A stretch of DNA of 64,000 bases from Parasponia andersonii (lineage: Eukaryota > Streptophyta > Magnoliopsida > Rosales > Cannabaceae): assembly GCA_002914805.1 (NCBI GenBank), contig JXTB01000284.1, forward strand, positions 202,433 to 266,432. The letters are read 5' to 3'. Shown piece after piece: positions 22,345 to 34,539 of this stretch. Both the position numbers and the translations under genes were made by a program. The notes under the pieces were generated by a model. The model was not told the origin of the DNA. It worked only from the letters and a program-made list of their open reading frames with translations, and searched no databases. Numbering within the stretch: the stretch's first letter is position 1; every line of letters starts with the position of its first letter.

Positions 22345-23720
22345 ATGCCCGGGATTGACCCCGCGCATGCCTATCATCGGTTAAACATAGATCCAAATTT
22401 CCCTTCGGTCAGGCAGAGACCCCGAAGGTTCACGCCAGGGAAAAATAGGGCGATCAACAAGGAGGTAGAGATGCTGTTGGAAAACGGCCTAATTATGGAA
22501 TGCGTATACCCGTCCTGGATCTCCAACCCGATGGTAGTGAAGAAGAAGAGCAATGACGACCGAACTTGTATAGACTTCACCAACTTGAACAAGGCTTGCC
22601 CGAAGGATAGCCTTCCCCTGCCAAAGATCGACCAGATGGTAGACACAACGGCATGATTCGACAGAATGAGTTTTTTGGATGCCTACTCGGGGTACAACCA
22701 GATCCCCCTGTACGAGGAAGACCAGATCCACACCGCATTTATCACGGAGTGAGGCCTGTACTGTTACAGACACATGCCGTTTAGTTTGAAGAATGCAGGG
22801 GTGACCTACCAGAGACTCATGAACAAAATGTTCACCGGACAGCTAGGGAAAACTATGGAAGTCTATATCGATGATATGGCGTAAAGAGCAGAGAAGCTTC
22901 GGGTCATCTGGGACATTTGGACAAGTGTTTCCAGATTCTGAGGCAATATCGGATGCATCTGAACCCCAAGAAATGCGCGTTCGGGGTGTCCTCTGGCTAG
23001 TTCCTGGGGCACATCGTAAGTAGAAGGGGTATCGAGGCCAACCCTACCCAGTTGTCCTCTATTGTAGACGTGCAAAGACATTCGACTATTCGGGAAGTCC
23101 AGTGCCTAGCCGGGAAGATAGCTGCCCTCAGCCGGTTTGTCTCCAAGATGTCTGACCGCTGCAAGCCCTTTTTCCAGTGCATAAAGAGAAGCTCCACTGT
23201 TGCTTGGGGGAGGAACAAGACAAGGCACTAACAGACCTCAAGCTGTACCTAAGTCACCCGCCCATCCTGGCTTCCCCGGCAGAGGGGGAGCGTCTGTACG
23301 CTTATTTAGTAGTGTCCGAAGTAGCAATCAGCACCGTACTATTTGTCGAAGAAGACAGTAAGCAGAAGCCGGTGTTTTATACAAGCTGCATGCTCCTGGA
23401 TGCCGAGATGCGATATAGTATGGCGGAGAAAGTGGTCCTTGCTCTGGTCAATGCTAAGAAGGGACTCAGGTAATACTTTAAAGTACACTCCATTACCGTG
23501 TACACGGACTTCCTCATCTGGCAGATCTTGGCTAAACTAGACCTATCAAGGCGACTAACCAAGTGGGCCATCGAACTGGGGATATACGATATCGAGTATC
23601 GGCCCCGAGTAACGAAGAAGTGGCAGGTCATAGCTGATTTCCTGGTGGAAATCAAATCTTTCGGTGAGCTGTACAATCTGCTTCAAATGTTTCAGCCTCG
23701 CCACCCTTCAGCCTAGACCC
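22345..23720 (+). pseudogene. Tat-1 reverse transcriptase and RNase H
   Basis: RT copies the element RNA into DNA, and RNase H removes the RNA strand. Visible blocks: DPAHAYHRLNIDP, CIDFTNLNKACPKDSLPLPKID, SFLDAYSGYNQIPLYEEDQIHTAF, MPFSLKNAGVTYQRLMNKMF, and YIDDM (about 22862-22878, catalytic YxDD). Then come LNPKKCAFGV and RNase H (23177-23473: YTSCMLLDAEMRYSMAEKVVLALV). Breaks: TGA at 22654-22656 (shared with Tat-2), TGA at 22750 where Tat-2 has CGA, a 2-base deletion right after YIDDM, and TAA near 23470. Confidence 0.9.
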
Positions 23721-25449
23721 TCTACACCGACAGATCCACGAATGCCTCGGGGTCAGGTATCGGGATAGTCTTGCAGACCCCAACAGTACTCAGAGTAGAG
23801 AAATCCTTGAGGCTCAACTTCCAAGCCACGAACAACGAGGCAGAGTACGAGGCCCTGCTGCAAGACTTTGAACTGGCCCTATATTTCAGAGTAGAGAGCA
23901 TCACAGTAATGACCGACTCGCAGTTGGTCGTGGGTCAGATCAGGGGAGACTTCGAAGTAAAAGAGCTGAGATTACACAGGTACTTTTCCAAAGTAATGGG
24001 GGCGAAAGCCCTCTTAAGCAGCTTTAATATCGAACAGATTCCCAGAGAGAAGAACCAGAAGGCTGATGAGCTAGCTAAGAGCGTGTCGATCGGAGGAACG
24101 GGACATGCAGAGATTTTCCTAGAGGACAGGAATACAGAGGACCCCCGGAGACCCCCGCACATCATGTATTTGTAGCCAGCCCCGCAGACGAAGGATGGAT
24201 GAAACCCATCGCTCAATATTTGGCATTGGGAAACCTACTCACCGATCCCCAGGAAGCGAGATCGATCAGGCTAAAAGCTGCCAGATACTCAATGGTGGGG
24301 GAACAACTATATAGGAGATCGACAATAGGGCCGATGCTGCGATGTGTAGGTCCCGTCGAAGCGCAGAAACTGATGGAAGAAATCCACGAGGGAGTATGCG
24401 GTAACCACTCAGGCAGACGTAGCCTCGCCCACAAAGCTCTGACGGCTGGATACTTCTGGCCAAACATGATGACAGAGGCAGTCCAGTTCGTCAAAAAATG
24501 TGATAAGTGCCAGAGGTTTGCCCACATGAAATGCCAACCCGTGGAGGATCTCCATTCGAACATAACGCCCTGGCCATTCGCCAAGTGGGGTTTGGACATC
24601 GTCGGAGAGCTCCCCAGAAGTCAAAAGGGAAGAAGATACGTCCTGCTGGCCACAGATTATTTCACCGAATGGGTAGAGGCTGAAGCCTACGCGACCGTAA
24701 ACAAAGCAGACACAATTAACTTTATTTGGAAAAATATAATCTGTCGATACGAGATTCCGAAAGAGATACACGCCGATCATGGCACACAGTTCCAAAATGC
24801 TAAGCTCAAGGAGTTGTACGAGCTGTATAATATAAGGCTCAGTTTCTCTTCCATGAACTACCCTCATGGGAATGGCCAAGCAGAGGCAACGAACAAAGCC
24901 AAATTTAGTAATATCAAAAAGAACTTACAGAAAGCTAAAGACAGGTGGTTAAAAGAGCTACCGACCGTTGTGTGAGCCCATCAAACCACGGAGTAGAGGT
25001 TGACTGGAAGAACGCCATTTGCCATGTCGATTGGAAGAACGCCATTCGCCATGGTCTATGGATCAGAGGCTGTGATCCCGACCGAGGTCGGCCTCCCGAC
25101 CCTTCGCTCCGAAGTGGTAAGAGATGCCCCCTTAAACGAACGACAGCTAAGCCACAACACAGATCTCCTAGAAGAAACGAGAAACATGACCCTGGTCCAC
25201 CTGGCTTTATACCACCAGCAAGCTAGGTCCTACTACGCAAAGAAGGTTAGTGCTCGACGATTCAACATCGGGGATTGGGTCTTGAAAGTCAGAACAGGAA
25301 ATTTCTCGAAACTGGACTCCAATTGGATTGGACCCTAAGAGGTGATCAAAGCACTTGACAATGGTGCGTATGTCCTGAAGGAACTCAAGATCGGAAAAAA
25401 CTTGCCGAACACGTGGAACGCTCTGCACTTAAAAAAGTATCACGTGTGA
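23721..25449 (+). pseudogene. Tat-1 second RNase H and integrase
   Basis: The second, RVT_3-type RNase H spans about 23725-24110 (YTDRSTNASGSGIGIVL, NNEAEYEALL, MTDSQLVVGQI), the hallmark of the Tat lineage. Integrase, which inserts the DNA copy, runs from 24199: Zn finger HEGVCGNHS ... CDKCQRFA; catalytic core with Asp in GLDIVGELP, Asp in ADHGTQF and Glu in GNGQAEATNKA (DDE complete); then IGDWVLKV and the C-terminal ALHLKKYHV before TGA at 25447. A 27-base tandem duplication at about 24999-25052 disrupts the region after the core. The ORF 24199-24975 is the longest intact pol piece in the window. Confidence 0.9.
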
Positions 25450-25775
25450 GAACACGTGCATGTGATGTAAGACTCGCGTGAATGCTTATATTATTGAAAA
25501 GCTTAAATCCAAAACAGGTTAAGTTCCTTTTTTTTGCTGCATGGATTTATCTTTTGGACTGCTATGGAAAAGGAGTCTGCCTGCAGTGGTAGATCTCAAG
25601 CACTATTCACGTGTGAGACACATGTATATGATGTAAGACCCATGTAAATGCCTATATTATCGAAGAGTTTAAATCAAAAACAGGTCAAGTTCCTTTTTTT
25701 GCCGTATGGATTTATCTTTTGGATTGCTATGGAGAAGGGGTCTGCCCACAGTGGTAGACCCCACGCACTATTCAC
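25441..25775 (+). repeat. Direct duplication of about 167 bp spanning the pol stop codon
   Basis: 25441-25607 and 25608-25775 match closely (cacgtgtgag..., ...gcctatattatcgaa, caggtcaagttcc, ggatttatcttttgga). The first unit contains the last codons and stop of pol. Confidence 0.8.
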
Positions 25776-25785
25776 GCAATCAAGG

Positions 25786-26170
25786 ATCGTACTATGGGGA
25801 TCACGTCGCTTGTCGACGACCCGAGAAAACGTACGAAGAGGAAAGAGCTGTGCAACCGAAAACACAGACCTCGAAAACGATCGTACTATGGGGATCACGT
25901 CGTTTGTCGATGACCCGAGAAAACATACGAAGAGGAAAGAGCTGTGCAACCAAAAACTTGCCAACAGACCTCGAAAACGATCGTACTATGGGAACCACAT
26001 CGTGCAATAAAATTCTTGCCGATGGCCCGAGAAAACGTACGAAGAGGAAAGAGTTGCGCAACCAAGAACCTATCAGCAGACCTCAAAAACTATCGTACTA
26101 TGGGGATCAAATCGTGCAATAAAATCCTTGTCGATGGCCTGAGAATTGTATGAAGAAAGAAGAGTCGCAC
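25786..26170 (+). repeat. Tandem array A in Tat-1 spacer, four units of about 93-111 bp
   Basis: Units begin at 'atcgtactatggg' at about 25787, 25879, 25979 and 26091, each followed by 'gatggcccgagaaaacgtacgaagaggaaagag'. A diverged five-unit version with the same internal order is in Tat-2 at 52416-52935. Short ORFs over it are repeat artefacts. Confidence 0.85.
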
Positions 26171-26195
26171 AGCGAAAGTTTACGACCTGCCCTAA

Positions 26196-26475
26196 AAGGA
26201 AAGCACAGGTCAGGGTCTACCTATTGGTAGCAGACCCTCCCAGACGATATTTTAACAGCACGTGAAGCAAAGGTTGGAGAGGTCAGGGTCTACCCGTTGG
26301 AAGTTGACCCTCCTAGACAACATTTTAGCAGTACACAAAGTAAAGGTTGGAGAGGTCACGGTCTACCCGTTGGAAGTAGACCCCATCTAGACGAAGTTTT
26401 AGCCGCATGCAAAGGAAAGGATAAAGGGGTCAAGGTCTACCTATTGGAAGTCATAACAGACCCTCCCCAAACAAC
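26196..26475 (+). repeat. Tandem array B in Tat-1 spacer, about four units of 70-80 bp
   Basis: Units carry 'aggtcagggtctacccgttggaagtagaccctcctagac' followed by 'aacattttagca'. Tat-2 has a shorter version at 53030-53190. The rest of the spacer (26476-27238) shows no gene. Confidence 0.75.
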
Positions 26476-27238
26476 ATTTTACTATGCACACACCAGGCAC
26501 TAAGACAGAAGTTAAAATCGGGACCTGTTTATTATTTCCAAAAAATACAAAGGGAACGATCGACGGGGACACGCACCCAAAAGATCTATCTGTGAGAAGC
26601 AGATCTTGGGCAGACTCACAGAGATACGTCAGAGTGGTAACGCCCAGTCTGCTCCCGATAAGAGTCGAGCCCGAGCCTCTTCCTCTGCAGTGACGGATCT
26701 AGACAGTGATTAACCAGCCCCTGGAGCTGATTCCGAGTGCGATCCCATTTGGGGTCGGAGAAGTCCAGCCACACGCGTGGGTCGAACTCTACTATGATAA
26801 GTCATAACAGAAGTTATATCTCCTTAGAACCGGATGGGCCAGAGCTAACATCTCTATCTCCAGAACTAATCTTGTCAATCATAGCTCGAGGAGGACTTAC
26901 TAATAACTCGAAATCATGTACGACCGATTCCAGACGGTTATAACAAGAGTCAACTTTACCTCGGATGCGGTCAATAAAGAAAAAGAGAATACACTAAGGA
27001 GAATTGCACTGTTCTTATTATTTATACAGACGGTTACAATAAGGGTCAACTTTACAAATATACAAAATTAGGGACCCTAATTACCTCTGGCCAGGGGAGC
27101 GCAGCCAGTTCCGGTGCTTGGACTAGCCTCGGTGGAGGGTGGTGTACCAGGGTCGGATTCGTCGCTGGATAAAATGACCACACCAGACCCCTCACCAGTC
27201 AAGACCCTAAGACCAAGACCGCCAGGGACTTCCGAAGT

Positions 27239-30100
27239 TTAATCTGACTGACTGGAAACGGGGATAAGCTCTTTGGCAACAGAGGTGGATATAGAGGGCC
27301 CATCCTTTTCCGCGGCAAGCATCTTCAGAACGTCAGCAGGGTACGCAATGTTAATCCCATCCCCAAGCTGCTGCATGTAGTACTTGACGGAATAGTGGTC
27401 TCTCTCGACGCCTTTCTGCTCGTCAAACTGGTCTGGCATTACCACCTCCGCATGGCCTTCGTATTTCCTGTTCTCCCAGCCAGACCTGTAACTTTCCGCA
27501 GAAAGGACATCCACCTGCCTCTGATACCTCGTTTTTAGTTTTCCGCGTCCGCTAGTCTATCCCTCAGTACCGTCAGCCTCAGCTCCGCCTACCACTGCGA
27601 CAAGTCGACCAAAAGGGCATTAATGTCAGCAAGGTCTTTGCCGTGCTTGCGAGACAACTCTACTTGAGCCCCCATCAATTTTACGTGGTCCAAGTAAAGA
27701 TGTAAAGATGTCGGCTTGCCTCATTTGACCAGTCGAGTCTGCGTTGCAGAGAATGGGCCTCTAGTTTGGCTCTGGCTTCGGCTTTCCTCACCTCTTTAGC
27801 GTCATCAACGGTCCTATCGCGAGCGAGGAAGGCCAGCCCCATCTCCGCCCCAGCGCTCTGCAGCTCTTGCTCCTTGACCTTGAGCTCGTTTTGGGCCAGT
27901 CTGACAGCCTCAGATTGAACAAGCCCATCGGCCTCCGCTTCAACCAATCTTGCAGCTAGCTCCTCTCGCCTGACCCTCTCGATACTCAGGGCGTGAGCCA
28001 CCGTGCTGCTGACCCTCGCCTCATCGAGGCTCCGATATAAATCGAAGTCAGTCCTTAACTCGGCAAGGTCAGCCTCGCTGCGCTCGGCCAGTGTAGAGCG
28101 GGAGTTCAGCTCCTCGGTCAGGGCCCTGACACGAGAGGAATAGAAAGACAGGATGGTGGCTAGCTGCAAGATAAATAAAAAAAAAAGTCAGCATCTAACA
28201 AGGATGCTGAGAAGTATAAGGGTAACCAGACAAGCGAAACCTAAGCAAAGGTACGGCTAGCGATGGGCTCGACGTTCTCCAAGGAGAGTGCCTCGAGCTC
28301 GGGTTCTGCGGCTGGACCCTCTTTTTGGGTGTTGTCCACATCTGTAGAACACGACTCTACCCTGCCAACCGCGAGGGCACCCTCTCCCTCGACTGGGCAC
28401 GCCCCCGAAGTAGCAGCGGCAGGGACGGAGGAAAGCTGGGCGCCGTCAGCGACGGTGGGAGGCGGTGCATCCCCTCCTGATGGGCAGCTGCTCACGGACC
28501 TTCTTCTCCTCAGAAAGGTCAACGTGGCCCCGTCGTCATCACTGTCAGACGAGGGGGCAACCCTACCCCTCTTCTCTGCCGAGCCCTCTTCTTCTTTAGA
28601 TGAGCCGACCTCGTGGCACCGCTTTATCGGGACCCCTCAGAGCCCCACCACTGAGCTCAGCGATCTCCCCACCGAGGCAAGCAGCACCCGACCCCGCACT
28701 CTTTTTCGAACCAGAGTCGGGGGTGGAAGAGGTTGGTGAAGCAGACCCCCCGGGCAGACTCAAGAGCATCCCCTTGCCATATACGACCCGTGTGACCGAT
28801 GTTTCCCCGGACGGAGGTCCGCTTGCATCAGAGTGGGGGACCACAGGCACTTCATCCTCTGAAGACACCACGAGACAACGACCAGCGGTTGCCTTGGGGT
28901 GAGCCTTATGCCGAGCGATACCCCCGACGGGGGAGGGGTCTGCTGATGGGTCCGTCTCGAAACCTGTAAAGAATGAGCAACATGTTTAGATCACGGCCAT
29001 AACCCGATCGACAAAGCTCAAGGATGCGGAAATGAACCCACCTTTAGCCCTCTTAGGGATGGCGGCTTCCTCCCTACGGAGCCTGATGCACTCTTCGGCT
29101 ACGAACCTCACGACCTCTTCGAGCTCGTGGCTAGTCGGCCCCACCAGGTCGTTGGAGCCTGCCAACTGGCTTGAAGCCGCAACCTGACGACCCACTATGG
29201 CGATACAATCATGCTCGTCCCGGCGGAATCGGTTCAGGGCAGAGGCATCAAGTCGGCTCCGTAGGTGCTTCGTGATAACCCAGGTGTCCAGAGGGAAGGG
29301 AAGATATGAGACCATCCTGGGCATCATATTCATCACCTAGGGATTGAGGGCGGCCTGGATGTGTCGGCAGTCCCCAAGAGATCCAAAGATGACGATCCCT
29401 TCCAGGCCTTTGAGCCGCCCTGCCAACAAATGCAGCTCGAACCTATTTTTTTCTGCAGAGGCTGCATAAGGCAAAATAACATGAGCAACAACAGACGAGG
29501 AGAACGTAGACCCAAAAATCATGGCCTAGCACTTACTCTGCAGGAAAACTAAGGGAATTTAGAAGTGCTCTCCATTCACTTAAGGGGAGACAAGGAGAAC
29601 GTAGACCCGAAAATCATGACCTAGCACTTACTCTGCAGGAAAACTGAGGGAATTTGGAAGTGCTCTCCATTCACCTAAGGGGATCAACACGCCCCTCCAA
29701 TGGCATATAGCCTAGAGTGGGAGTCCCATTACTTGTCCGACCTCGGCAAGCCCCAGAAAATGTGATGTTCCGGGAGCAGTTAAAGATAAAAGGTGGGGTA
29801 GGAACTCTTTTTGGGGATGAGGGTGAGTTTGTAAGCATAAAAGATTACCTCCAGGTCGATATGCAGGTTATAAAGAACTGACAGGGCGGAGAACCCCATC
29901 AGAATCATGACCCCGTTTGCATTTAACTGTATCGAGTGGATCCCCGTCAAAGCGAAGAACTGGTGGATCAGAGGAGGAAAAGGGAATCGCAGTCATTCCA
30001 AATGTTTTCTTCCCAAAATAATAGAGCCTTCAGGGGTAGAGGGACGTAGATACCAATCCGCGGAGTCCTCGACCCTTTATAGCGTGACTCCGCCGAGGTG
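27239..30100 (-). pseudogene. Tat-1 antisense ORF
   Basis: A minus-strand gene between integrase and the 3' LTR. Minus-strand order: an N-terminal piece about 30000-29846 (LTGIHSIQLNANGVMILMGF, like the Transposase_28 type block), a candidate donor at CTGGAG|GTAATC near 29845, a piece 29522-28986 with a Glu/Arg-rich helix (EEVVRFVAEECIRLRREEAA), a Ser/Pro/Gly-rich linker 28871-28241, a strong coiled coil 28169-27681 (ERSEADLAELRTDFDLYRSLDEAR), and an acidic tail 27514-27239 (YYMQQLGDGINIAYPADVLKML). Stops and frameshifts are few compared with pol. Its role is unknown; Tat-2 carries the same C-terminal half. Confidence 0.75.
29499..29684. repeat. 95-bp direct tandem duplication within the antisense ORF region
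   Basis: 29499-29593 is repeated at 29594-29684 with a handful of changes, nearly all transitions. It falls in a likely intron of the antisense ORF. Confidence 0.85.
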
Positions 30101-30498
30101 GCAGAGCTATCTCCTCAGCGAATCCAACTCTGAGTCCACGACGGGATGCAATTCCTGATCTTGATTTGAGGCTATCGTTCTGGATACGATCGAAAGAGCA
30201 AAAGTCTCTAGAAAGGGGAGAAGTCGGAAATCCTAAGATTTTACAAGGCTAGAATAATTGAAGATTTTAGTAAAGTAGCAAATGAGCATAAATGCAGCTT
30301 TTATAGAGGGGGAGCCGAAGAGTTTTTCTGGAAAAAGGGAGAGCAAGGGAGACCGAACAGTCGGAACTTCAAAATTTAAAAAAAAATTGTGACATAGGAT
30401 GGCGTGCCTCCGCGTCGGCAAGGGGGAGCCACGTGTATCCCTCAAATTGGAAGAACGGAGAAACGATTTCTCCACTTGATGGATACAAATCTATCAAG

Positions 30499-30516
30499 TA
30501 GGAAAATGGAGGCAAT
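30499..30516 (+). promoter_or_regulatory. Tat-1 polypurine tract
   Basis: A purine-rich stretch (taggaaaatggaggcaat) directly before the 3' LTR, where plus-strand DNA synthesis would start. Confidence 0.6.
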
Positions 30517-31353
30517 TGTGGGATCTGTTCCCAAATCATATACCACGTGGACGATGAAGTGGCAGAACAGGTCACAAATAGGGCCCACCGTCCGACATGT
30601 GTCGAGAGTGACTAGTTAAAGGCTACGCAATCGCACGTGGTACCACATGGGCCATTGGGCTGTCTAAGGTTAGGGCCGAGCCCATCCCAGACCCTGGATG
30701 GACCCAGCCCAGTCTGATTCTTACCTCAACAGCTGGGGGTCAGAAGCCCCAAAGGTCTTCCACCAGAGTACAATAGAAAGCAACTCACAGCTCCAGACCC
30801 AGACAGAGCATTTAATGCAATCTTGAGTAGGTGTGCGCAGGGAGCAAGTCGTCCTGACAGAATGGCAAGTTGTCCAAATCTCGCCCCTGACAGACTCGAG
30901 CCATAGGGGATGGCGGAAACTAGGCTACAGCGGTGCAGCGGAGATCACGGTAATCTCGGCTCGTGACCTCTGGAGAAAGTCTTAAGGAAAAAGATACTCG
31001 GTCCTGAGATTGAGAACCAGGAGGTTCACAATTTCAGAACCATATATATATGAGCCATGCGCCCCTAAAGAGGAGGCATGTACGCATACAAAAGGAAATT
31101 TTTAAAAGTTTACGAGCAAGAAACAAAAGATATATTCATATAGATACAGAGAAAAACTGAATCTTTGCTACTCAATTTCAGGGGTAAATATTTGACTTAA
31201 GCATTGGAAAATCTTTGCAGGTGGCCATCCCTGCCTCTCCGACCCTGCACGAAGCCGGAAAAATTTTGGGATAGCAAGGATACGAAGACAGTTGGAAGGT
31301 GTAACATCAGCAGTTTAGCGACACGTGGATAGCTTGTAGAAATCGCTCCAACA
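30517..31353 (+). repeat. Tat-1 3' LTR (837 bp)
   Basis: Starts TGTGGGATCTG and ends ...GCTCCAACA, followed at once by tatag (31354-31358), the right target duplication. It differs from the 5' LTR at scattered positions, mainly transitions. Confidence 0.95.
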
Positions 31354-31358
31354 TATAG

Positions 31359-34300
31359 GATCCCAATCCAAAAGTATTTTTTTTTACCTATAAATAGGTA
31401 TTTATTTTTAGTCATTAAATTATTATCTTAATATTACCATAATTTGAGTAGTTAAAAAAAATAATTAAAAAAAATATTCATTATTTCATATTTTTTTTCT
31501 ATTTTTATTATAAAAAATATATTTAAAAAGATGTGTATAATAATTTTTAATTAGAGAAAATAATATTTATAGATTAAAAAAATTATCGAATTGGTGCGCA
31601 TGTATATATCAAAAGCATGTTTAGTAAGTATCAAACTTCTCCCCTAAAAACAAAATCCAACTTCTAATTTGGTCAATGGACAAATTGCACACTTTTTAAT
31701 TAATGACCGCTTCTAATTTAGTAAGCATCAACGTGGTGGGGTGTCATCAACAAGGACCGCTCCTAAATTAATATTTTTATTTTTTGTTTTTTGGATAAAT
31801 CCTAAATTAATGTTTTGTTTGATTAAAGAAAATAAGATAAACTTCGTTTACGTGTTTTTGTTTCAATATTATTGTGAATTTTAATTGATTCCCTTTTTAG
31901 ATGAGGTGGTTCTTTCTACTCTAAACTGTTTGCTTATCAAAATAAATGTATAAATAAACGGTTGTGTTAGTAGATATAGGCAGGGCATGGTTAAATTGAA
32001 TAGTGTTTCTTTTGTTGTGTTAGATCATGTATGCAAAGCTACCACCCCACTTATAAATAAAAGTAAGGACTTTGTTTTTATGCATGGCAGCCTTAGATTT
32101 TTGGTTATCTACATTTAGACCCCACAAAATCATGTCTACACTTTAGCTTTCAGGGTTAAAAGCAATATTTTTCTAAAGCAATGTGTTATTATATTATTAC
32201 TCATCATCAACTATACTCATGTGGAAAATTTGAGGCGCTACCCGCTACCTTACAAAACATAGAACCAAATGCATCTCGTACTATATTATTTGAGACTATT
32301 TATCTTTTATAAAATATTTAAATATAACTATCACTGATATAAATAGTATCCATTAATTTTTTTTTAAATATATATATATAGAAAAAAAAAAAAAAGGAAA
32401 AGAGAGAGAAGGATAGCGTTTAGTAGTGGCGCCGGTGGTGTCGGTTACACTAATTGCCAAATGCCGACTAATGAGAAATGGGACACAAAAATGTCAAATC
32501 TTCTATTGTTTATCATAAGATTGGCTCCTATTTGATACGATTTTGATTTTGTTTTTTGTTTTTTTCTTAAAAATGATTGGTTAAGCACTTAAAATATGTT
32601 CTTGAAAAAAAAAGAATTGTATAATTGTATAATTTCTCAACAATTAAAAAAAAAATTGTATGTATGAGTACACGGTACAATCGTTGTCCATACACTTGTA
32701 TTCTGTATTTTTCCGTTGAATTTGAGGGGCCCTAGGGTGAGTGACACATGCAAGTAGTCCTTTTATCATTTAAATAAAAATAAACTGCAAATTGTCTGAA
32801 AATATCTATCTCTGTGTACAAATTATCTAAAAAATATCTTATTTCTACTAACAAATACTTAAATCACATAATTTATACATAGAGAGTGTGTTAGTTAATT
32901 AGAGAGAAACCCCTCTGTCGTTAGTTTTCACTTGCATATTTCTCTCCAAATACAATTTACTTCAATAATATAATTGTTTTCCAAGCATATGCAATTTCAT
33001 CTCCAAAGACGAGGATTAATATTCAAAGCATTTTATTAATCCAACCACCACTCACACAATTGATACATAATTATGTGCATTTCTAACCGCACATTAAAGA
33101 AAGTAAACTAACATGGTTAGCTTGTAGTAACAAAACTCATCTGGTTGTTTCCACCAAAAAAAAAAAAAGAAAAGAAAGAAAAAAAAAAACTCATCTTCTA
33201 ATTTGGCTACTCATATCCTTACCCAATCTGACTCTTTTTTTTTTGAAAGACTCTGTCTTGATTTGATTCTATATCAAATTGGTTGTCTACAATTGTTCCG
33301 AACGATATCAATTAATGAAATTACAATTTCTACTTTAAAAAAAAAAAATCTCACCTTGTTGAGCCATTGGACAAACTAGATTGAATAGCTACAACAATCT
33401 ATTTTACGTAATTTACGAGGTTTTGATATTGTTTGTTGTTCATTAATTTTTATGGAGCTCACACCATGATTTGATTTTTACTCGAGATCCATAGTATTTT
33501 TCACTTTGGTAAGAAAAATTACCAACGTAGTTTAATGTCTTGTATATAATGCAATCATTCCTTTTGTCCTTTTGTTTGGGAATTTGCATGCCGTTGTTTT
33601 TTTTTTTTTTTGGTTCCCATAAATATAATTCATAGTCAATTGAAGTTGTCCCCACCAGAACTTGGTGGCATGATTTGAGGGCAAAAATGCTAAAAAAAGA
33701 ACAAGGATTAGACCATAAAGGATCAACAATTGTCAAAACACTTTTTGGGTTTCAAGGGTGCACGCGTACCCATTATTACTAAGGACCCATCTCATCTCAA
33801 CTCATCTCCACACAATCAAACTAACCAAATTCTTAGGCTAAACAAATGCATTTACAATTCACTTTATATCCATTATTAAATAAGTGTTTCTAGTGTTAGC
33901 CTAAAATGAATCTAATTAAAAGAAATTATAACAGCAACTAGATATATAAGTCAATTCATTTTGTATGCTCCTCTAATGTTTTTATTAAATATGTGATATA
34001 TAAGTCAATTTGAAACCGTTATGATTTAATTAAACCGTTATGATTTAATTGAGTTAACATAAAATGACATGAACTGCTTGAAAAAAATAATTTAAAATTA
34101 TAAGTAAGATTATTGCTTGTAGGAAGAAAGAAAAAAGATAGGAAATAATGCAAACAAATATGAGTGGAGAATATCAAAAAAAATTTAGCAAATAGGAAAG
34201 AAGCATTTGAATTACTAAATTATCCTCATTCATTAAATTTGTAAATTAATTTTATATGGATAAAATAGTAATTTTGAATAAACTAGACTTTTTTCATCTT

Positions 34301-34539
34301 TATGTTCTAATCGTAGAAGAACTATTCCCCTACAAATCTCATGTTTTCTCTCTTACTTATTCCATCCCTCACGTATTCCGTAATTTTCGTTTTTATGTTT
34401 TCATTCTTTTATAATTGCTTTGATAATTAAGGATTAGTGTTTAACTCACACGAACAAAAAGTAGTATGCAGTACCTCATCATCCCTCTAGGCAACTGCGG
34501 AGGACTCTAACTTTCTTACATGTTACTTGGTATCCTTAT
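31359..34539. other. AT-rich intergenic DNA, no gene seen
   Basis: High AT content, many homopolymer runs and stops in all frames. I recognise no conserved protein, RNA gene or element end. The short ORFs near 33443-33736 are low in complexity and unlike any family I know. Confidence 0.6.

Larger units (their letters stand above)
18958..31353 (+). mobile_element. Tat-1: full-length Tat-type Ty3/gypsy LTR retrotransposon, about 12.4 kb
   Basis: The element is bounded by LTRs at 18958-19795 and 30517-31353, both TG...CA, and by the 5-bp duplication tatag at 18953-18957 and 31354-31358. Order: 5' LTR, primer site, gag, protease, RT, RNase H, second RNase H, integrase, repeat-rich spacer, antisense ORF, purine tract, 3' LTR. 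The second RNase H and the antisense ORF place it in the Tat lineage. All genes carry stops or frameshifts, so it is non-autonomous now. The two LTRs differ visibly (seven differences in the first 70 bases, six of them transitions), so the insertion is not recent. Confidence 0.95.

Noticed and set aside
25648..26153. Overlapping ORFs on both strands
   Set aside because: They follow the 100-bp tandem array; repeated peptides come from the repeat units and have no conserved domain.
28263..28902. Long plus-strand ORFs in GC-rich DNA
   Set aside because: They are the complement of the Ser/Pro-rich part of the Tat-1 antisense ORF; the minus strand gives the composition matching the related copies.
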